This document shows, in pieces, positions 45,710-54,830 of a stretch of DNA of 64,000 bases. Each line of letters starts with the position of its first letter. Position 1 is the stretch's first letter. Under the pieces are notes generated by a model. That model was given only the letters and a program-made list of their open reading frames with translations, searched no databases and was not told the origin of the DNA. A program made the translations under genes and the position numbers. Origin of the DNA: Devosia sediminis (GTDB lineage: Bacteria > Pseudomonadota > Alphaproteobacteria > Rhizobiales > Devosiaceae); NCBI RefSeq assembly GCF_016411825.1, contig NZ_JAEKMH010000002.1, forward strand, positions 186,001 to 250,000, given 5' to 3'.

Positions 45710-46525
45710 CTACCTGGCGACGATGACCTCGATCCCGCGCCGCTCGAATTCGGCCCGGTCAGAGTCGGAAATGCCCTCGTCGGTGATGAATCCGCCGATG
45801 AGGTCGATCGGCCCCAGCGAGGAGAACGAGGTCCGCCCGATCTTGGAGCTGTCGGCCACGAGATAGACCTTCGAGGCCGCCTTGATCATCGCCCGCTTCA
45901 CATAGAGGTCCGCCATGGCCGGAAAGGTCAGCCCGGCCTCGAACGACACGGCAGCAGTGGCCAGGAACAGTTTTTCGGCAAAGATCCCGGTGAAGAAATC
46001 ACCCGATTTCTCGCCCGTCACCGACAGGGTCGGCGCCTTGAACAGCCCGCCGGAGAGATGCACCGACATCGAGGGCAGGGCGCCCAGGGTCAGCGCGATA
46101 TTGATGGCATTGGTGATGACATTGAGGTTCTGGTGCCCGACGAGCGCATTGGCGATCTCGGTCGTGGTCGATCCGGAGTCGAGAATGATCGTGTCGCCAT
46201 TGCCCACCATGGCAGCGGCGGCCCGGCCGATGCGCTTCTTGGCGTCCATATTGGTCAGGTGCTGCAGCGACATCGACTGCACCTGCTGCGGCACCGATTT
46301 CAGATACGCCCCGCCATGCTCACGCACCACATAGCCGTCATTGTCGAGCCGCTCGAGATCCTGCCTGATTGTGGCTTCCGACACTGCAAAGGCCACGCTG
46401 AGGTCGCGCACCCTTGCGCTGCCTTCCTCCTGCAGCCATTCGAGGATTTTCATCCGGCGCGGCTCGGCCAGGAGGTTCTGACGCGTCGTCTCCGCCGCTG
46501 CCTTGCGACCGCGTTTTGCAGGCAT
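45710..46525 (-). CDS. DeoR-family transcriptional regulator
   Basis: 271 residues starting MPAKRGRKAAAE. N-terminal winged helix (RRMKILEWLQEEGSARVRDLSVAFAVSEATIRQDLERL in outline) and a C-terminal DeoR sensor domain related to sugar-phosphate isomerases (ILDSGSTTTEIA, VYLVADSSKIGR). It probably represses the apiose-type cluster in response to a sugar phosphate such as apulose 4-phosphate. It follows the permease gene by 58 bases on the same strand. The start is the ATG at 46525; longer frames overlap the permease gene. Confidence 0.9.
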   Translation of the reverse strand: MPAKRGRKAAAETTRQNLLAEPRRMKILEWLQEEGSARVRDLSVAFAVSEATIRQDLERLDNDGYVVREHGGAYLKSVPQQVQSMSLQHLTNMDAKKRIGRAAAAMVGNGDTIILDSGSTTTEIANALVGHQNLNVITNAINIALTLGALPSMSVHLSGGLFKAPTLSVTGEKSGDFFTGIFAEKLFLATAAVSFEAGLTFPAMADLYVKRAMIKAASKVYLVADSSKIGRTSFSSLGPIDLIGGFITDEGISDSDRAEFERRGIEVIVAR

Positions 46526-46583
46526 GTCGCTGCTCGCCCTGGAATCGGCCAATGATCGCTCCCCGAAAGCCCTGCCGCTTGGT

Positions 46584-47633
46584 CTAGCCTTGGCGCGAAT
46601 TGGCGGCAAGCCTCCGCTGCAACTGGTCCAGCACCACGGCCGCGATGATCACGAGCCCCTTGATCACCATCTGCCAGAATTCCGACACGCCCATCATCAC
46701 GAGGCCATCGCTGAGCACGCCGATGACGAAGGCGCCGATAATCGTCCCGCCGATGAGCCCGCGCCCGCCGGAAAGCGACGTCCCGCCCAAGACGGCCGCC
46801 GCAATGGCGTTGAGCTCAAAGGTCTCGCCGCTCGCCGGGTGGCTGGCCACGAGCTGCGAGGAAACGATCAGCCCCACCACGGCGGCGCAGAACCCCGAAA
46901 TCATGTAGACGGCGATCTTGATGCGATCGACGCGCACGCCCGAAAGGGCGGCGGCCCGCTCATTGCCGCCCACGGCATAGACCTTGCGGCCAAACGGCGT
47001 GCGCTGCGCCACATAGGCGGCGACCAGCGCCAAGACGATCAGGATCAGCACCGAAACCGGAATGCCCAGCACATTGCCCGAGCCGATGATCGGATAGCCC
47101 TGGTTGCCCAGCTCCTCCTTGCCCACGAGGTTGGAAAAGGTCGAGCCGCCCGACAGCAGCAAGGCCGCGCCGCGCGCCACATAGAGCGTGCCCAGCGTGG
47201 CGATGAAGGGCGCCACCCCTAATTTGGTCACCAATAGTCCGTTTATCGCCCCGATCGCCGTGCCCACCAGAAGGGCAATGCAGATCACCTCGAGCACATT
47301 GGGATAAATGATGATCCCGAGCATCGGCAGTTGCAGCCCGTGGGCCAAGAGGCCACCCGCCACCATGCCGGTCAGCCCCACGATCGAGCCCACCGAAAGG
47401 TCGATGCCCCCGGTTAGGATCACATAGGTCATGCCGATGGCGAGGATCGCGTTGATCGCCACGTGCTTGGAAATGATGATGGCATTGGCCACCGAAACGA
47501 AGTTCGGTGCCATTAGCGCAAAGAACAGCGTCACCGCGATCAGCGCGATGAAGGTGCGGAGTTTGAGGACCAGCAGCAGGGCCGATTGATTGCCATTGGC
47601 GCCGGATTTCGCAGATACGGTTGCAGCGGACAT
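46584..47633 (-). CDS. Sugar ABC transporter permease, RbsC type
   Basis: 349 residues with about nine to ten helices and the conserved segments NAILAIGMTYVILTGGIDLSVGS and NAIAAAVLGGTSLSGGRG. It forms a homodimeric channel for a monosaccharide. GAGGTG precedes the ATG at 47633, ten bases after the ATPase stop. Confidence 0.93.
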   Translation of the reverse strand: MSAATVSAKSGANGNQSALLLVLKLRTFIALIAVTLFFALMAPNFVSVANAIIISKHVAINAILAIGMTYVILTGGIDLSVGSIVGLTGMVAGGLLAHGLQLPMLGIIIYPNVLEVICIALLVGTAIGAINGLLVTKLGVAPFIATLGTLYVARGAALLLSGGSTFSNLVGKEELGNQGYPIIGSGNVLGIPVSVLILIVLALVAAYVAQRTPFGRKVYAVGGNERAAALSGVRVDRIKIAVYMISGFCAAVVGLIVSSQLVASHPASGETFELNAIAAAVLGGTSLSGGRGLIGGTIIGAFVIGVLSDGLVMMGVSEFWQMVIKGLVIIAAVVLDQLQRRLAANSRQG

Positions 47634-47643
47634 GTGTGGCACC

Positions 47644-49164
47644 TCAGGCGGCTGATTGTTCGAGTTTGTAGGTGGAGGCGCGCACCAGCGCCTCGTCGGT
47701 CGCCTCGTCGGCGCGCAGGTCGGCAGTGATCCGGCCATAGGCCATCACCAGGATGCGGTCGGCCACGGCATGGGTCTCCTTGAGGTCCGAGGTCGTATAG
47801 ACGACGCAGAGCCCCTGGTCGGCCAGGTCGCGCATGGTCGAGAACACCTCGGCCTTGGCGCCGATATCGATGCCGCGGCTGGGTTCGTCGAGCAGCAGCA
47901 CCCGCGGCTCGGTGAGCAGCGATTTGCCGATCACGACCTTCTGCTGGTTGCCGCCCGAGAGCGAGGTGATCGGCGCATCCGGCCCGGCCGTCTTGATGCG
48001 CAACTGGTCGATCACCTGTTTCAGGAGCGGCGCTTCCTCGGCCTTGGAAATCGAGAAGAATTTGGTGAAGCGGCGGAGGCTGGCGATCCCCAGATTGCCG
48101 CCCACCGACAGGTTCTGCAGCAAGCCGTCACGCTGCCGGTCCTCGGGCACCAGCAACAGGCCCGCCTTCATGCGACTGGTGATCGAATGCCCGCCCAGCT
48201 CGGCCCCGTCGAGCCGCACCGAGCCCTTGGCATTGCGCCTGAGGCCATAAAGGCTCTCGAACAGTTCCGTGCGCCCGGCGCCGAGCAGTCCGTAGATGGC
48301 GGTGATTTCCCCGGTCCGGAACGACACCGAGACATCATCCAGTGCCAGCCCATGGCCGCGTCCGGGGAGCGACAGATTGTCGACCGTCAGAATGGCAGCG
48401 CCCGCCGCGATGGCCGGCGGCCGCTTGGCCACGACTTCGCCGGCGCCCAGCATCTTCTCGATGATCCAGGGGATGGTGACGTCCGCCCTGGGTGCGGTGG
48501 CGGCAAGCTTGCCGTCGCGCAGCACGGTAAAATAGTCGCCGATGCGGATCAGCTCTTCCAGCCGGTGCGAAATGTAGATGATCGCGACGCCCGAGCGCTT
48601 GAGCTCCCCGATCACCTTGAACAGCACTTCCACTTCCGAGGCCGAAAGGGCCGAAGTCGGCTCGTCCATGATCAGGATGCGCGCATCCTCGGCCAGCGCC
48701 TTGGCGATTTCGACGATCTGCTGTTCGCCGATCATCAGGTCGCCCACCAGCGCATCGGGGTCGATATCATGCTCCAGCCGCCCGATCAGTTCGGCCGCCC
48801 GCGCCCGTTGCGCCGCCCGGTCGATATGGAAGCCGGCTCTGGTAATGTCGCGCCCGAGGAAGATGTTCTCGGTGACGCTGAGATTGGGGCAGAGATTGAG
48901 CTCTTGGAAGACGATGCCGATGCCGTGTTTGCCGGCATCGCGGATCGAGCCGAAGCTGACTGTCTCGCCAGCCATGGTCATGGTGCCCAGGGTCGGCTGT
49001 TCCACCCCGGCCAGGATCTTCATCAGCGTCGATTTGCCCGCGCCATTCTCCCCGATCAGCACATTGACCGCACCGGCATGGACGTCGAAATCCACCTCGT
49101 TGAGCGCAAGCGTGCCCGGAAAAGCCTTGGTCATGCCGCGCGCCGAAAGGACCACCTCGCTCAT
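47644..49164 (-). CDS. Sugar ABC transporter ATPase, RbsA type (two NBDs)
   Basis: 506 residues with two ATPase domains. The first has Walker A GENGAGKST and EDARILIMDEPTSALS; the second has the altered loop GLLGAGRTE and LSGGNQQKVVIGKSLLTEPR, the normal asymmetric pattern of this class. The start overlaps the DUF2291 stop by ATGA. Confidence 0.95.
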   Translation of the reverse strand: MSEVVLSARGMTKAFPGTLALNEVDFDVHAGAVNVLIGENGAGKSTLMKILAGVEQPTLGTMTMAGETVSFGSIRDAGKHGIGIVFQELNLCPNLSVTENIFLGRDITRAGFHIDRAAQRARAAELIGRLEHDIDPDALVGDLMIGEQQIVEIAKALAEDARILIMDEPTSALSASEVEVLFKVIGELKRSGVAIIYISHRLEELIRIGDYFTVLRDGKLAATAPRADVTIPWIIEKMLGAGEVVAKRPPAIAAGAAILTVDNLSLPGRGHGLALDDVSVSFRTGEITAIYGLLGAGRTELFESLYGLRRNAKGSVRLDGAELGGHSITSRMKAGLLLVPEDRQRDGLLQNLSVGGNLGIASLRRFTKFFSISKAEEAPLLKQVIDQLRIKTAGPDAPITSLSGGNQQKVVIGKSLLTEPRVLLLDEPSRGIDIGAKAEVFSTMRDLADQGLCVVYTTSDLKETHAVADRILVMAYGRITADLRADEATDEALVRASTYKLEQSAA

Positions 49165-49790
49165 GGCGCGGTCTTTTCCAGCACGACCGGGGTCACCTGC
49201 AGCCGGTCCGAGGCATTGGCCATGCTGATTGCGCCGGTGAATACAACGGTATCGCCCACCGCGATGGCTTCGGAGATGGGCGCGGTTGCGGCCAGCGCAA
49301 TCGCCGTCAGTGCCTTGCCCGCATCGGCGAATTCGAGCTGGTTGGTAAAATCCTGGAACGACACGAAGGGCAGGGCGTCACGCACCGCATTGCCGCGAAT
49401 GACCGGTCCGATCTGCAGCACCACCGGATCAGGGAGACCCTCGACCGTTACCTCCATCGTCCCCGCCCGCGACTCGGTATTCTTGGCCGCCACCACGCCC
49501 GTGCCAGTAACCACAAAGCTCCAGGGCGAGCCCTCGCCGGGGCGATAGCCGAATTCCGCCCCCGCCGACGGCAGGTCCCCGACGATGGCCGGCAACACCT
49601 CCGCCACCGGCCGCGCCGTTTCCGTAAAATGCGGAAGCGCTTGCTCGATCCACAGCCCTTCGGCATAGGCCGTGGCGTTGAACCCGGCGGGCGCGGCGGC
49701 TTCCTGGTCGGCGATCTGCACGATCTTGCAGCCCGCCAGGGCAGGCAGGAAAAGGGCCAGGGCCACCGGGGCCAGCCACCGTTTTCTCAT
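49161..49790 (-). CDS. DUF2291 family lipoprotein
   Basis: 209 residues with a lipoprotein signal and lipobox LAGC (MRKRWLAPVALALFLPALAGC). DUF2291 proteins of unknown function accompany RbsABC-type importers in Hyphomicrobiales and are placed first in the operon, as here. GAGGAG precedes the ATG at 49790. A role in ligand access or importer assembly is plausible but unproven. Confidence 0.85.
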   Translation of the reverse strand: MRKRWLAPVALALFLPALAGCKIVQIADQEAAAPAGFNATAYAEGLWIEQALPHFTETARPVAEVLPAIVGDLPSAGAEFGYRPGEGSPWSFVVTGTGVVAAKNTESRAGTMEVTVEGLPDPVVLQIGPVIRGNAVRDALPFVSFQDFTNQLEFADAGKALTAIALAATAPISEAIAVGDTVVFTGAISMANASDRLQVTPVVLEKTAP

Positions 49791-49940
49791 TCCGGCACTC
49801 CTCGTTCGCAACGTGCGACATTGCGATTATTTTCGTTTTGTCCATGACCATCATGTCAAAACCGCCCTGTCAATGCGGGCGGGGGTCACAAAGGATCGCC
49901 GAAACTCCGCTAGAACGCTGATTTGAAACGGCAAAATCAG

Positions 49941-49953
49941 AAACGCAAAAAAT
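49941..49953. promoter_or_regulatory. Shared 13-base motif in divergent promoter region
   Basis: AAACGCAAAAAAT, the reverse complement of the motif upstream of the sugar-binding protein gene. It lies between the importer operon and the transketolase operon, with more T-rich half-sites around it (TTTTCGTTTTG at 49829-49839). Candidate DeoR operator controlling both directions. Confidence 0.5.
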
Positions 49954-50045
49954 CACAAATTTTCTCGTTGCCAGCATGCTTGGCCGGGCGGTACGTTTGC
50001 CGCACGTGTCAGACCGGCCATGGTGCCGCGACAGGAAAGTTTCTC

Positions 50046-50885
50046 GTGACCTCAACTGCCCCCGATCTTCGCAACGACCAGGTTGCCGCCATTGCCGACA
50101 AGGCGCTGTGGATTCGCCGCCGCAGCTTCCAGATGGTCTACGAGGCCCAGCAAGGCCATCCGGGCGGCGATTTCAGTGCCACCGACATCCTGGCCACGCT
50201 CTATTTCGGCGTCCTGCGCTACGATCCGAAAAAGCCGCGCGATCCCGATCGCGACCGCTTCGTCATGAGCAAGGGCCACTGCACCGGCGCCTTTTATTCG
50301 GTGCTCGCCGCAGCCGGCTATTTCCCGGAGGCGGACCTGTCGACCTATATGGAGCCGCTCTCCATGCTCAACGGTCACCCCAACCGCAATTACCTGCCCG
50401 GTGTCGAAACCAATACAGGTCCCCTCGGCCATGGCCTGCCGGTTGCCACAGGCATCGCCATTGCCGGCCAGATCGACAACGCCGATTTCCGCACCTTCGT
50501 GCTGACCGGCGATGGCGAATTGCAGGAAGGCAGCAATTGGGAGGCGGCGCTCACCTGCGCCCATCGCAAGCTCGAAAACCTGACCCTGATCATCGATCGC
50601 AACCGCCTGCAGCAGGGGGCCCGCACCGAGGACACCGCCTCGCTCGATCCGCTCGACGACAAGTGGCGCGCCTTCGGCTGGCATGTCGAAATGGTCGATG
50701 GTCACGATCATGCCCAGTTGCTGGACGTGCTCTCTGCCTCCCCCAAGGGTCGCGGCAAGCCGCTCTGCGTCATCGCCAATACCTTCAAGGGCAAGGGCGT
50801 CAGCTATATGCATGACAATGTCGCCTGGCATCACGGCGTGCCCAACAAGGAACAATACGAACAAGCCATGCGGGAACTTGTCTGA
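50046..50885 (+). CDS. aptA: Split transketolase N-terminal subunit, probable apulose-4-phosphate transketolase A
   Basis: 279 residues from GTG 50046 with AGGAAAG upstream. It holds the thiamine diphosphate pyrophosphate-binding half: GHPGGDFSATDILATLYFGVL, GPLGHGLPVATGIAIAG and GDGELQEGSNWEAA. On its own it is only half an enzyme; the next gene supplies the rest. Two-gene transketolases are common, but next to an FGGY kinase, this isomerase and an apiosidase-like enzyme it fits AptA of the D-apiose pathway, which splits apulose 4-phosphate with transfer to glyceraldehyde 3-phosphate. Confidence 0.78.
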   Translation: MTSTAPDLRNDQVAAIADKALWIRRRSFQMVYEAQQGHPGGDFSATDILATLYFGVLRYDPKKPRDPDRDRFVMSKGHCTGAFYSVLAAAGYFPEADLSTYMEPLSMLNGHPNRNYLPGVETNTGPLGHGLPVATGIAIAGQIDNADFRTFVLTGDGELQEGSNWEAALTCAHRKLENLTLIIDRNRLQQGARTEDTASLDPLDDKWRAFGWHVEMVDGHDHAQLLDVLSASPKGRGKPLCVIANTFKGKGVSYMHDNVAWHHGVPNKEQYEQAMRELV

Positions 50886-51844
50886 TGAGCGCTGCTGCCC
50901 CCTCCAAAAGCGGTTTCTTCGATTGCCGCGACAGCTTTGCCGCCACCATCGAGGCCCTGGCCGAAGCCGATCCGCGCATCGTCACCGTGGTCAGCGACAG
51001 CGTCGGTTCGTCCAAGCTCGGTAACTTCCGCAAGAAATTCCCCGATCGCATGGTCAATGTCGGCATTGCCGAGCAGACGCTCGTCGCGGTCGGCGCCGGC
51101 CTTGCCAATGGCGGCAAGGTGCCCTTTGTCTCGGCCGCATCGTGCTTCATCACGGGCCGCGCCCTCGAACAGGTCAAGGCCGACATTGCCTATTCCAATG
51201 TCAACGTGAAGCTGATCGGCCAATCCTCCGGCGTCGCCTATGGCGAGCTGGGCCCGACCCATCACTCCATCGAAGACCTCGCCTGGCTGCGTCTCTTCAA
51301 CAATATGAAGCTGATCGTCCCGGCCGACCCGTGGCAGACAGCAGAAGCCATCAAGGCCGCTGCGGCCCATGACGGCCCGGTCTTCGTCCGCGTCAGCCGC
51401 ATGGCCGTCCCGGCACTCGAACGGCCTGAAGGGGCAAAGTTCGAAATCGGCAAGGCCGAGACGCTGGTCGAAGGCACCGACGCCACCATCATCGCCAATG
51501 GCACCATGGTCCACCGCGCCGTCGCCGCTGCGAAAACCCTTGCCGCCGAAGGCATCTCTGCCCGCGTCGTCAACATGGCGACGGTCAATCCGCTGGACGA
51601 GGCCGTCATTGCCTCTGCCGCCGAAACCGGGGCCATTGTCACCGTCGAAGAGCATTCCGTGCGCGGTGGCCTCGGCGGAGCCGTCGCCGAAGTCGTCGCC
51701 ACCACCAATCCCGTGCCCATGCGCATTCTCGGCTTCCCCGGCTTTGTGCCCACCGGCTCGGCCGAGTGGCTGTTCGACCATTTCGGCCTCAATGAAGCTG
51801 GCATCGCCGACGCCGTTCGCCAGACCATCGCGCGGAAAAAATGA
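50885..51844 (+). CDS. aptB: Split transketolase C-terminal subunit, probable apulose-4-phosphate transketolase B
   Basis: 319 residues with the pyrimidine-binding domain (the catalytic Glu in VNVGIAEQTLVAVGAGLANG, ELGPTHHSIEDLAWLR) and the C-terminal transketolase domain (VNMATVNPLDEAVI, VTVEEHSVRGGLGGAVAE). The ATG shares a base with the stop of the A subunit and the kinase ATG overlaps its stop, so subunits and kinase are made together. Confidence 0.78.
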   Translation: MSAAAPSKSGFFDCRDSFAATIEALAEADPRIVTVVSDSVGSSKLGNFRKKFPDRMVNVGIAEQTLVAVGAGLANGGKVPFVSAASCFITGRALEQVKADIAYSNVNVKLIGQSSGVAYGELGPTHHSIEDLAWLRLFNNMKLIVPADPWQTAEAIKAAAAHDGPVFVRVSRMAVPALERPEGAKFEIGKAETLVEGTDATIIANGTMVHRAVAAAKTLAAEGISARVVNMATVNPLDEAVIASAAETGAIVTVEEHSVRGGLGGAVAEVVATTNPVPMRILGFPGFVPTGSAEWLFDHFGLNEAGIADAVRQTIARKK

Positions 51845-53334
51845 CCTCCGGGCTGATCCTCGCCATCGATCAGGGCACCACCAACACCAAGGCGCTGCTG
51901 GTGGATGCCACCGGTAGCGTGCATCATCAGGCTTCGGTGCCCAACGTGGTCACCTATCCCCAGCCCGGCTGGGCCGAGCAATCGGCCTCCGCGCTGGTCG
52001 ATGGCGTGAAACAGGTTATCTCGGAAGTCGTCGCCAAGGCCGGCACCGCCGAAATCCAGGGCATCGGCATCTCCAATCAGCGCGAATCCATCGTGGTCTG
52101 GGATGCCGCGACGGGTCAGCCCATCGGCCCCTGCATCATCTGGCAGTGCCGCCGCTCCGCGCCCAAATGCGACGCCCTCCGCGCCGCCGGCTATGCCGAC
52201 GCCATCGAAGCCAAGACTGGCCTCGCGCTCGATCCGCTCTTCCCCGCCGCCAAGATCGCCTGGCTGCTCGACAATGTCCCCGGCGCCCGCCAGCGCGCCG
52301 AAGCTGGCGAACTCCGCGTCGGCACGGTCGATGCCTGGCTGCTCTGGACCCTTACCGGCGGCGCCGTTCACGCCACCGATCATTCCAACGCCTCCCGCAC
52401 CCAGCTCTTCAATACCGAAACGCTGAGCTGGGATGCTGACCTCTGCGCTCTCTTCGATGTGCCGCCGAAAATGCTGCCCGAAGTGCGCTCCTCCGATTCC
52501 GAGTTTGGCCGTGTCGCCGCCGGGGTCTGTGCCCTGCCTCCTGGTACACCGGTACGTGCCATGATCGGGGATTCCCACGCAGCCCTCTTCGGTCATGGCG
52601 TTCGCGCGCCGGGCACGGTCAAAGCCACCTATGGCACCGGCACGTCGCTGATGGCGCTGACGCCGCAGCGCGTGCGTTCGCGCCATGGTATATCGAGCAC
52701 TATCGCCTGGAGCCAGAACGGGGTCGTGCAGCACGCGCTCGAGGGCAATATCTCTGTGTCCGGACAGACGGCCGCCTTTGCCGCCGAACTCCTGGGCCTT
52801 GCCGATGCCGCCGCCCTCTCGGCCCTCGCCCAAACCGTCCCAGACAGCAATGGCGTCGCCTTCGTCCCGGCGCTGGTTGGCCTCGGAGCGCCCTATTGGC
52901 GGGCCGATGCGCGCGGCACCATCACCGGCATGACGCTGGGCACCAAGCCCGCGCACCTCGCCCGCGCCGCCCTGGAAGCCATCGCCTTCCAGGTCGCCGA
53001 TGTCTATGCCGCCATGGAGGCCGACATGGGCTCTCCCTTGGGCGAACTTCGGGCCGATGGCGGCGCCTCGCGCAATCCGCTGGTCATGCAGTTCCAGTCC
53101 GACATCCTCGGCCGGCCCGTGGCCGCTGCCGCCGCGCCCGAAGTCAGCGCCCTCGGCGCCGCGGCCCTGGCCTTTGCCTCCCTCGGCATTTCCATGCCCG
53201 GCGTCCCCGCTGCCGGTCACTTCGCCCCGCAGATGGACGAGACTTCCCGATCCACACACCGCCAGCGCTGGCTCACTGCCGTGGCGCAGACGCTCGCTAC
53301 CAATGATAAGCAGACTTCCGGAGGAAACCCATGA
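51841..53334 (+). CDS. apsK: FGGY-family sugar kinase, probable D-apulose kinase
   Basis: 497 residues, two actin-like domains: LAIDQGTTNTKALLVD, ISNQRESIVVWD, a hinge with IGDSHAALFGHG, YGTGTSLM, and the late FGGY region LRADGGASRNPLVMQFQSD. The family phosphorylates ketoses, polyols or glycerol; the sequence has glycerol-kinase-like features (NQRES). Between a split transketolase and a TIM-barrel isomerase the best prediction is apulose kinase, which makes the transketolase substrate. Stop overlaps the next ATG. Confidence 0.75.
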   Translation: MTSGLILAIDQGTTNTKALLVDATGSVHHQASVPNVVTYPQPGWAEQSASALVDGVKQVISEVVAKAGTAEIQGIGISNQRESIVVWDAATGQPIGPCIIWQCRRSAPKCDALRAAGYADAIEAKTGLALDPLFPAAKIAWLLDNVPGARQRAEAGELRVGTVDAWLLWTLTGGAVHATDHSNASRTQLFNTETLSWDADLCALFDVPPKMLPEVRSSDSEFGRVAAGVCALPPGTPVRAMIGDSHAALFGHGVRAPGTVKATYGTGTSLMALTPQRVRSRHGISSTIAWSQNGVVQHALEGNISVSGQTAAFAAELLGLADAAALSALAQTVPDSNGVAFVPALVGLGAPYWRADARGTITGMTLGTKPAHLARAALEAIAFQVADVYAAMEADMGSPLGELRADGGASRNPLVMQFQSDILGRPVAAAAAPEVSALGAAALAFASLGISMPGVPAAGHFAPQMDETSRSTHRQRWLTAVAQTLATNDKQTSGGNP

Positions 53335-54311
53335 CCACACCACGCTTCGGCGCCGGCATCTGGCATTTCGCCACCTATCTCGATCGCTACGCCACCGACG
53401 GCTACGGCACGCCCCGCACCATCATCGACGCCATCGACCTCGCCGGCCAGGTCAAGGACCTCTCGGTCGTCGATCTCAACTGGCCCTATTTTGGCGGCGA
53501 GTTTTCGAACGAGCAGATCAAGACCGCGCTTGATCGCAACAATCTTTCGGTCATTGGCATCACGCCCGAAATCTACACCCGCGATTTCGTCAAGGGCGCC
53601 TTCACCAACCCCGACGCCGGCATCCGCCGCAAGGCCCACGAACTCGTCACCGCCGCCTGCGACGTCGTCCGCTTCCATAAGGCGGATTACGTAAAGCTCT
53701 GGCCCGGCCAGGACGGCTGGGACTACCCCTTCCAGGTCGATTATTCGACCCAGTGGCAGCGCTCGCTCGACGGCGTCGGCCAGCTCGCTTCCGAAAACCC
53801 CGACCTCAAATTCGTCATCGAATACAAGCCGCGCGAACCGCGCGTGCGCATGAGTTTCGGTTCGGTCGCCCGCACCATTCTCGGTATCGAAAAGATCGGC
53901 CTCCCGAACGTCGGCATCCTCTTGGATTTCGGCCACGCCATCATGGGCGGTGAATCGGCCGCTGACTCGGCCCAGCTCGCCATCGATCACGGCCGCCTCT
54001 TCGGCATGGACGTCAACGACAACTACCGCTCCTGGGACGACGATCTCGTCGCCGGCAGCCTCCACCCAATCGAGCTCTTCGAGTTTTTCTACGTCCTCAA
54101 GAAGAACAAGTGGGAAGGCGTCTGGCAGCTCGATCAGTTCCCGTTCCGCGAGGACTCGGTCGCGACGGCCACTCACGCCATCGATTTCCTCAAGGCCGCA
54201 GCCAAGGGTCTCGATGCCCTTGACGTCGATGCGCTCGAGGAAGCCCAGAGCCGCCACGATGCCATCGGTGCATTGAAGATCGCCCAGAAGGCCCTGTTCG
54301 GCGCCATGTGA
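53331..54311 (+). CDS. apsI: TIM-barrel sugar isomerase, probable D-apiose isomerase
   Basis: 326 residues of the xylose isomerase-like (AP endonuclease 2) family: FGAGIWHFATYLDRYATDGYG at the N-terminus, a central FVIEYKPREPRVRM with a metal-binding Glu, LLDFGHAIMGGE and DVNDNYRSWDDD with further metal ligands. The FGAGIWHF...DRYATDGYG start is that of the apiose isomerase group as I know it. It would convert D-apiose to D-apulose for the kinase encoded just before. GGAGG precedes the ATG. Confidence 0.78.
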   Translation: MTTPRFGAGIWHFATYLDRYATDGYGTPRTIIDAIDLAGQVKDLSVVDLNWPYFGGEFSNEQIKTALDRNNLSVIGITPEIYTRDFVKGAFTNPDAGIRRKAHELVTAACDVVRFHKADYVKLWPGQDGWDYPFQVDYSTQWQRSLDGVGQLASENPDLKFVIEYKPREPRVRMSFGSVARTILGIEKIGLPNVGILLDFGHAIMGGESAADSAQLAIDHGRLFGMDVNDNYRSWDDDLVAGSLHPIELFEFFYVLKKNKWEGVWQLDQFPFREDSVATATHAIDFLKAAAKGLDALDVDALEEAQSRHDAIGALKIAQKALFGAM

Positions 54312-54322
54312 TCGGAAAATGA

Positions 54323-54465
54323 AAAGGCCCGGATCTCGTTGGAGGGATCCGGGCCTTTGGCTCTGGCGCCAGCGCTGCGGGTCGCCGGGGGAGGGAGACC
54401 GCGCCCCGCATGCGGGTTTCGCCGAGCTTTGGGACGCGCGCCGGGGGGAGGCGCTGCGCCCTTGC
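54323..54465 (-). ncRNA. Candidate small RNA with two C-rich loops and a terminator
   Basis: On the minus strand a promoter-like pair (54471-54498) is followed by a hairpin with stem GCGCC/GGCGC and loop TCCCCCC (54438-54454), a second hairpin (54377-54402) with CCCTCCCCC in its loop, and a 13-bp hairpin (54323-54358) whose minus-strand side ends in TTTTCATTTT. Two C-rich anti-Shine-Dalgarno-like loops before a terminator is the plan of the alphaproteobacterial CCUCCUCCC-type (cuckoo, alpha-r14/CcsR) RNAs; the motif here is CCUCCCCC. The terminator is better on the minus strand than on the plus, but may also stop the apsI transcript. No other gene lies in this 350-base gap. Confidence 0.5.
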
Positions 54466-54470
54466 AGCTT

Positions 54471-54498
54471 TAGATAAGTGCAGCGGCGACGGTTTCAA
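54471..54498 (-). promoter_or_regulatory. Candidate promoter of the small RNA
   Basis: Minus strand TTGAAA, 16-base spacer, TATCTA. The -35 has five of six consensus bases; the -10 is weaker. Transcription would start near 54465. Confidence 0.45.
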
Positions 54499-54541
54499 GG
54501 GACAGCCCAGCCGCCTACACAAGACATCCCCCAAACGCGGC

Positions 54542-54612
54542 TGTCACCCCGGCGAAGGCCGGGGCCCATCCTGAGATCTCAAGATGGATCCCGGCCTTCG
54601 CCGGGATGACAC
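54542..54612. repeat. Palindromic repeat, family D
   Basis: TGTCACCCCGGCGAAGGCCG, central CATCCTGAGATCTCAAGATG, then GGATCCCGGCCTTCGCCGGG and ATGACA. The two ends are mutually inverted, and the centre is itself a near-perfect dyad identical to that at 45.6 kb. Confidence 0.8.
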
Positions 54613-54665
54613 TGTGAATGTATTGGCCCACGTGCGTCAGCGCCAAAATCGACGCATCAACCGCC

Positions 54666-54830
54666 CTAGATCAGATTTGTAAGAAGCGTCGCCGCCACTG
54701 CCACCATGCCGAAGGCGCTGAGACCAGCCGCCAGCAGCATGACCCGCGCCTGCTGCGCATGGGCGCTGCGGCGCACGGCGCGCCGGACGCTGTCCATATC
54801 GGTGAGATGTTCGCTGTCGAGATTGGCCAT
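54666..54830 (-). CDS. Small single-span membrane protein
   Basis: 54 residues: a charged start (MANLDSEHLTDMDSVRRAV), then RRSAHAQQARV and one transmembrane helix (MLLAAGLSAFGMVAVAATLL) to the C-terminus. GGCGGAAGC precedes the ATG. Codon positions look coding, with a G/C-rich third base. Family unknown. It lies divergent from uxaC and upstream of the candidate small RNA. Confidence 0.55.
   Translation of the reverse strand: MANLDSEHLTDMDSVRRAVRRSAHAQQARVMLLAAGLSAFGMVAVAATLLTNLI

Noticed and set aside
51262-53343. Long minus-strand frame opposite the kinase and transketolase genes
   Set aside because: Composition is low-complexity Gly/Asp/His; the plus strand holds complete enzymes with overlapping stops and starts.
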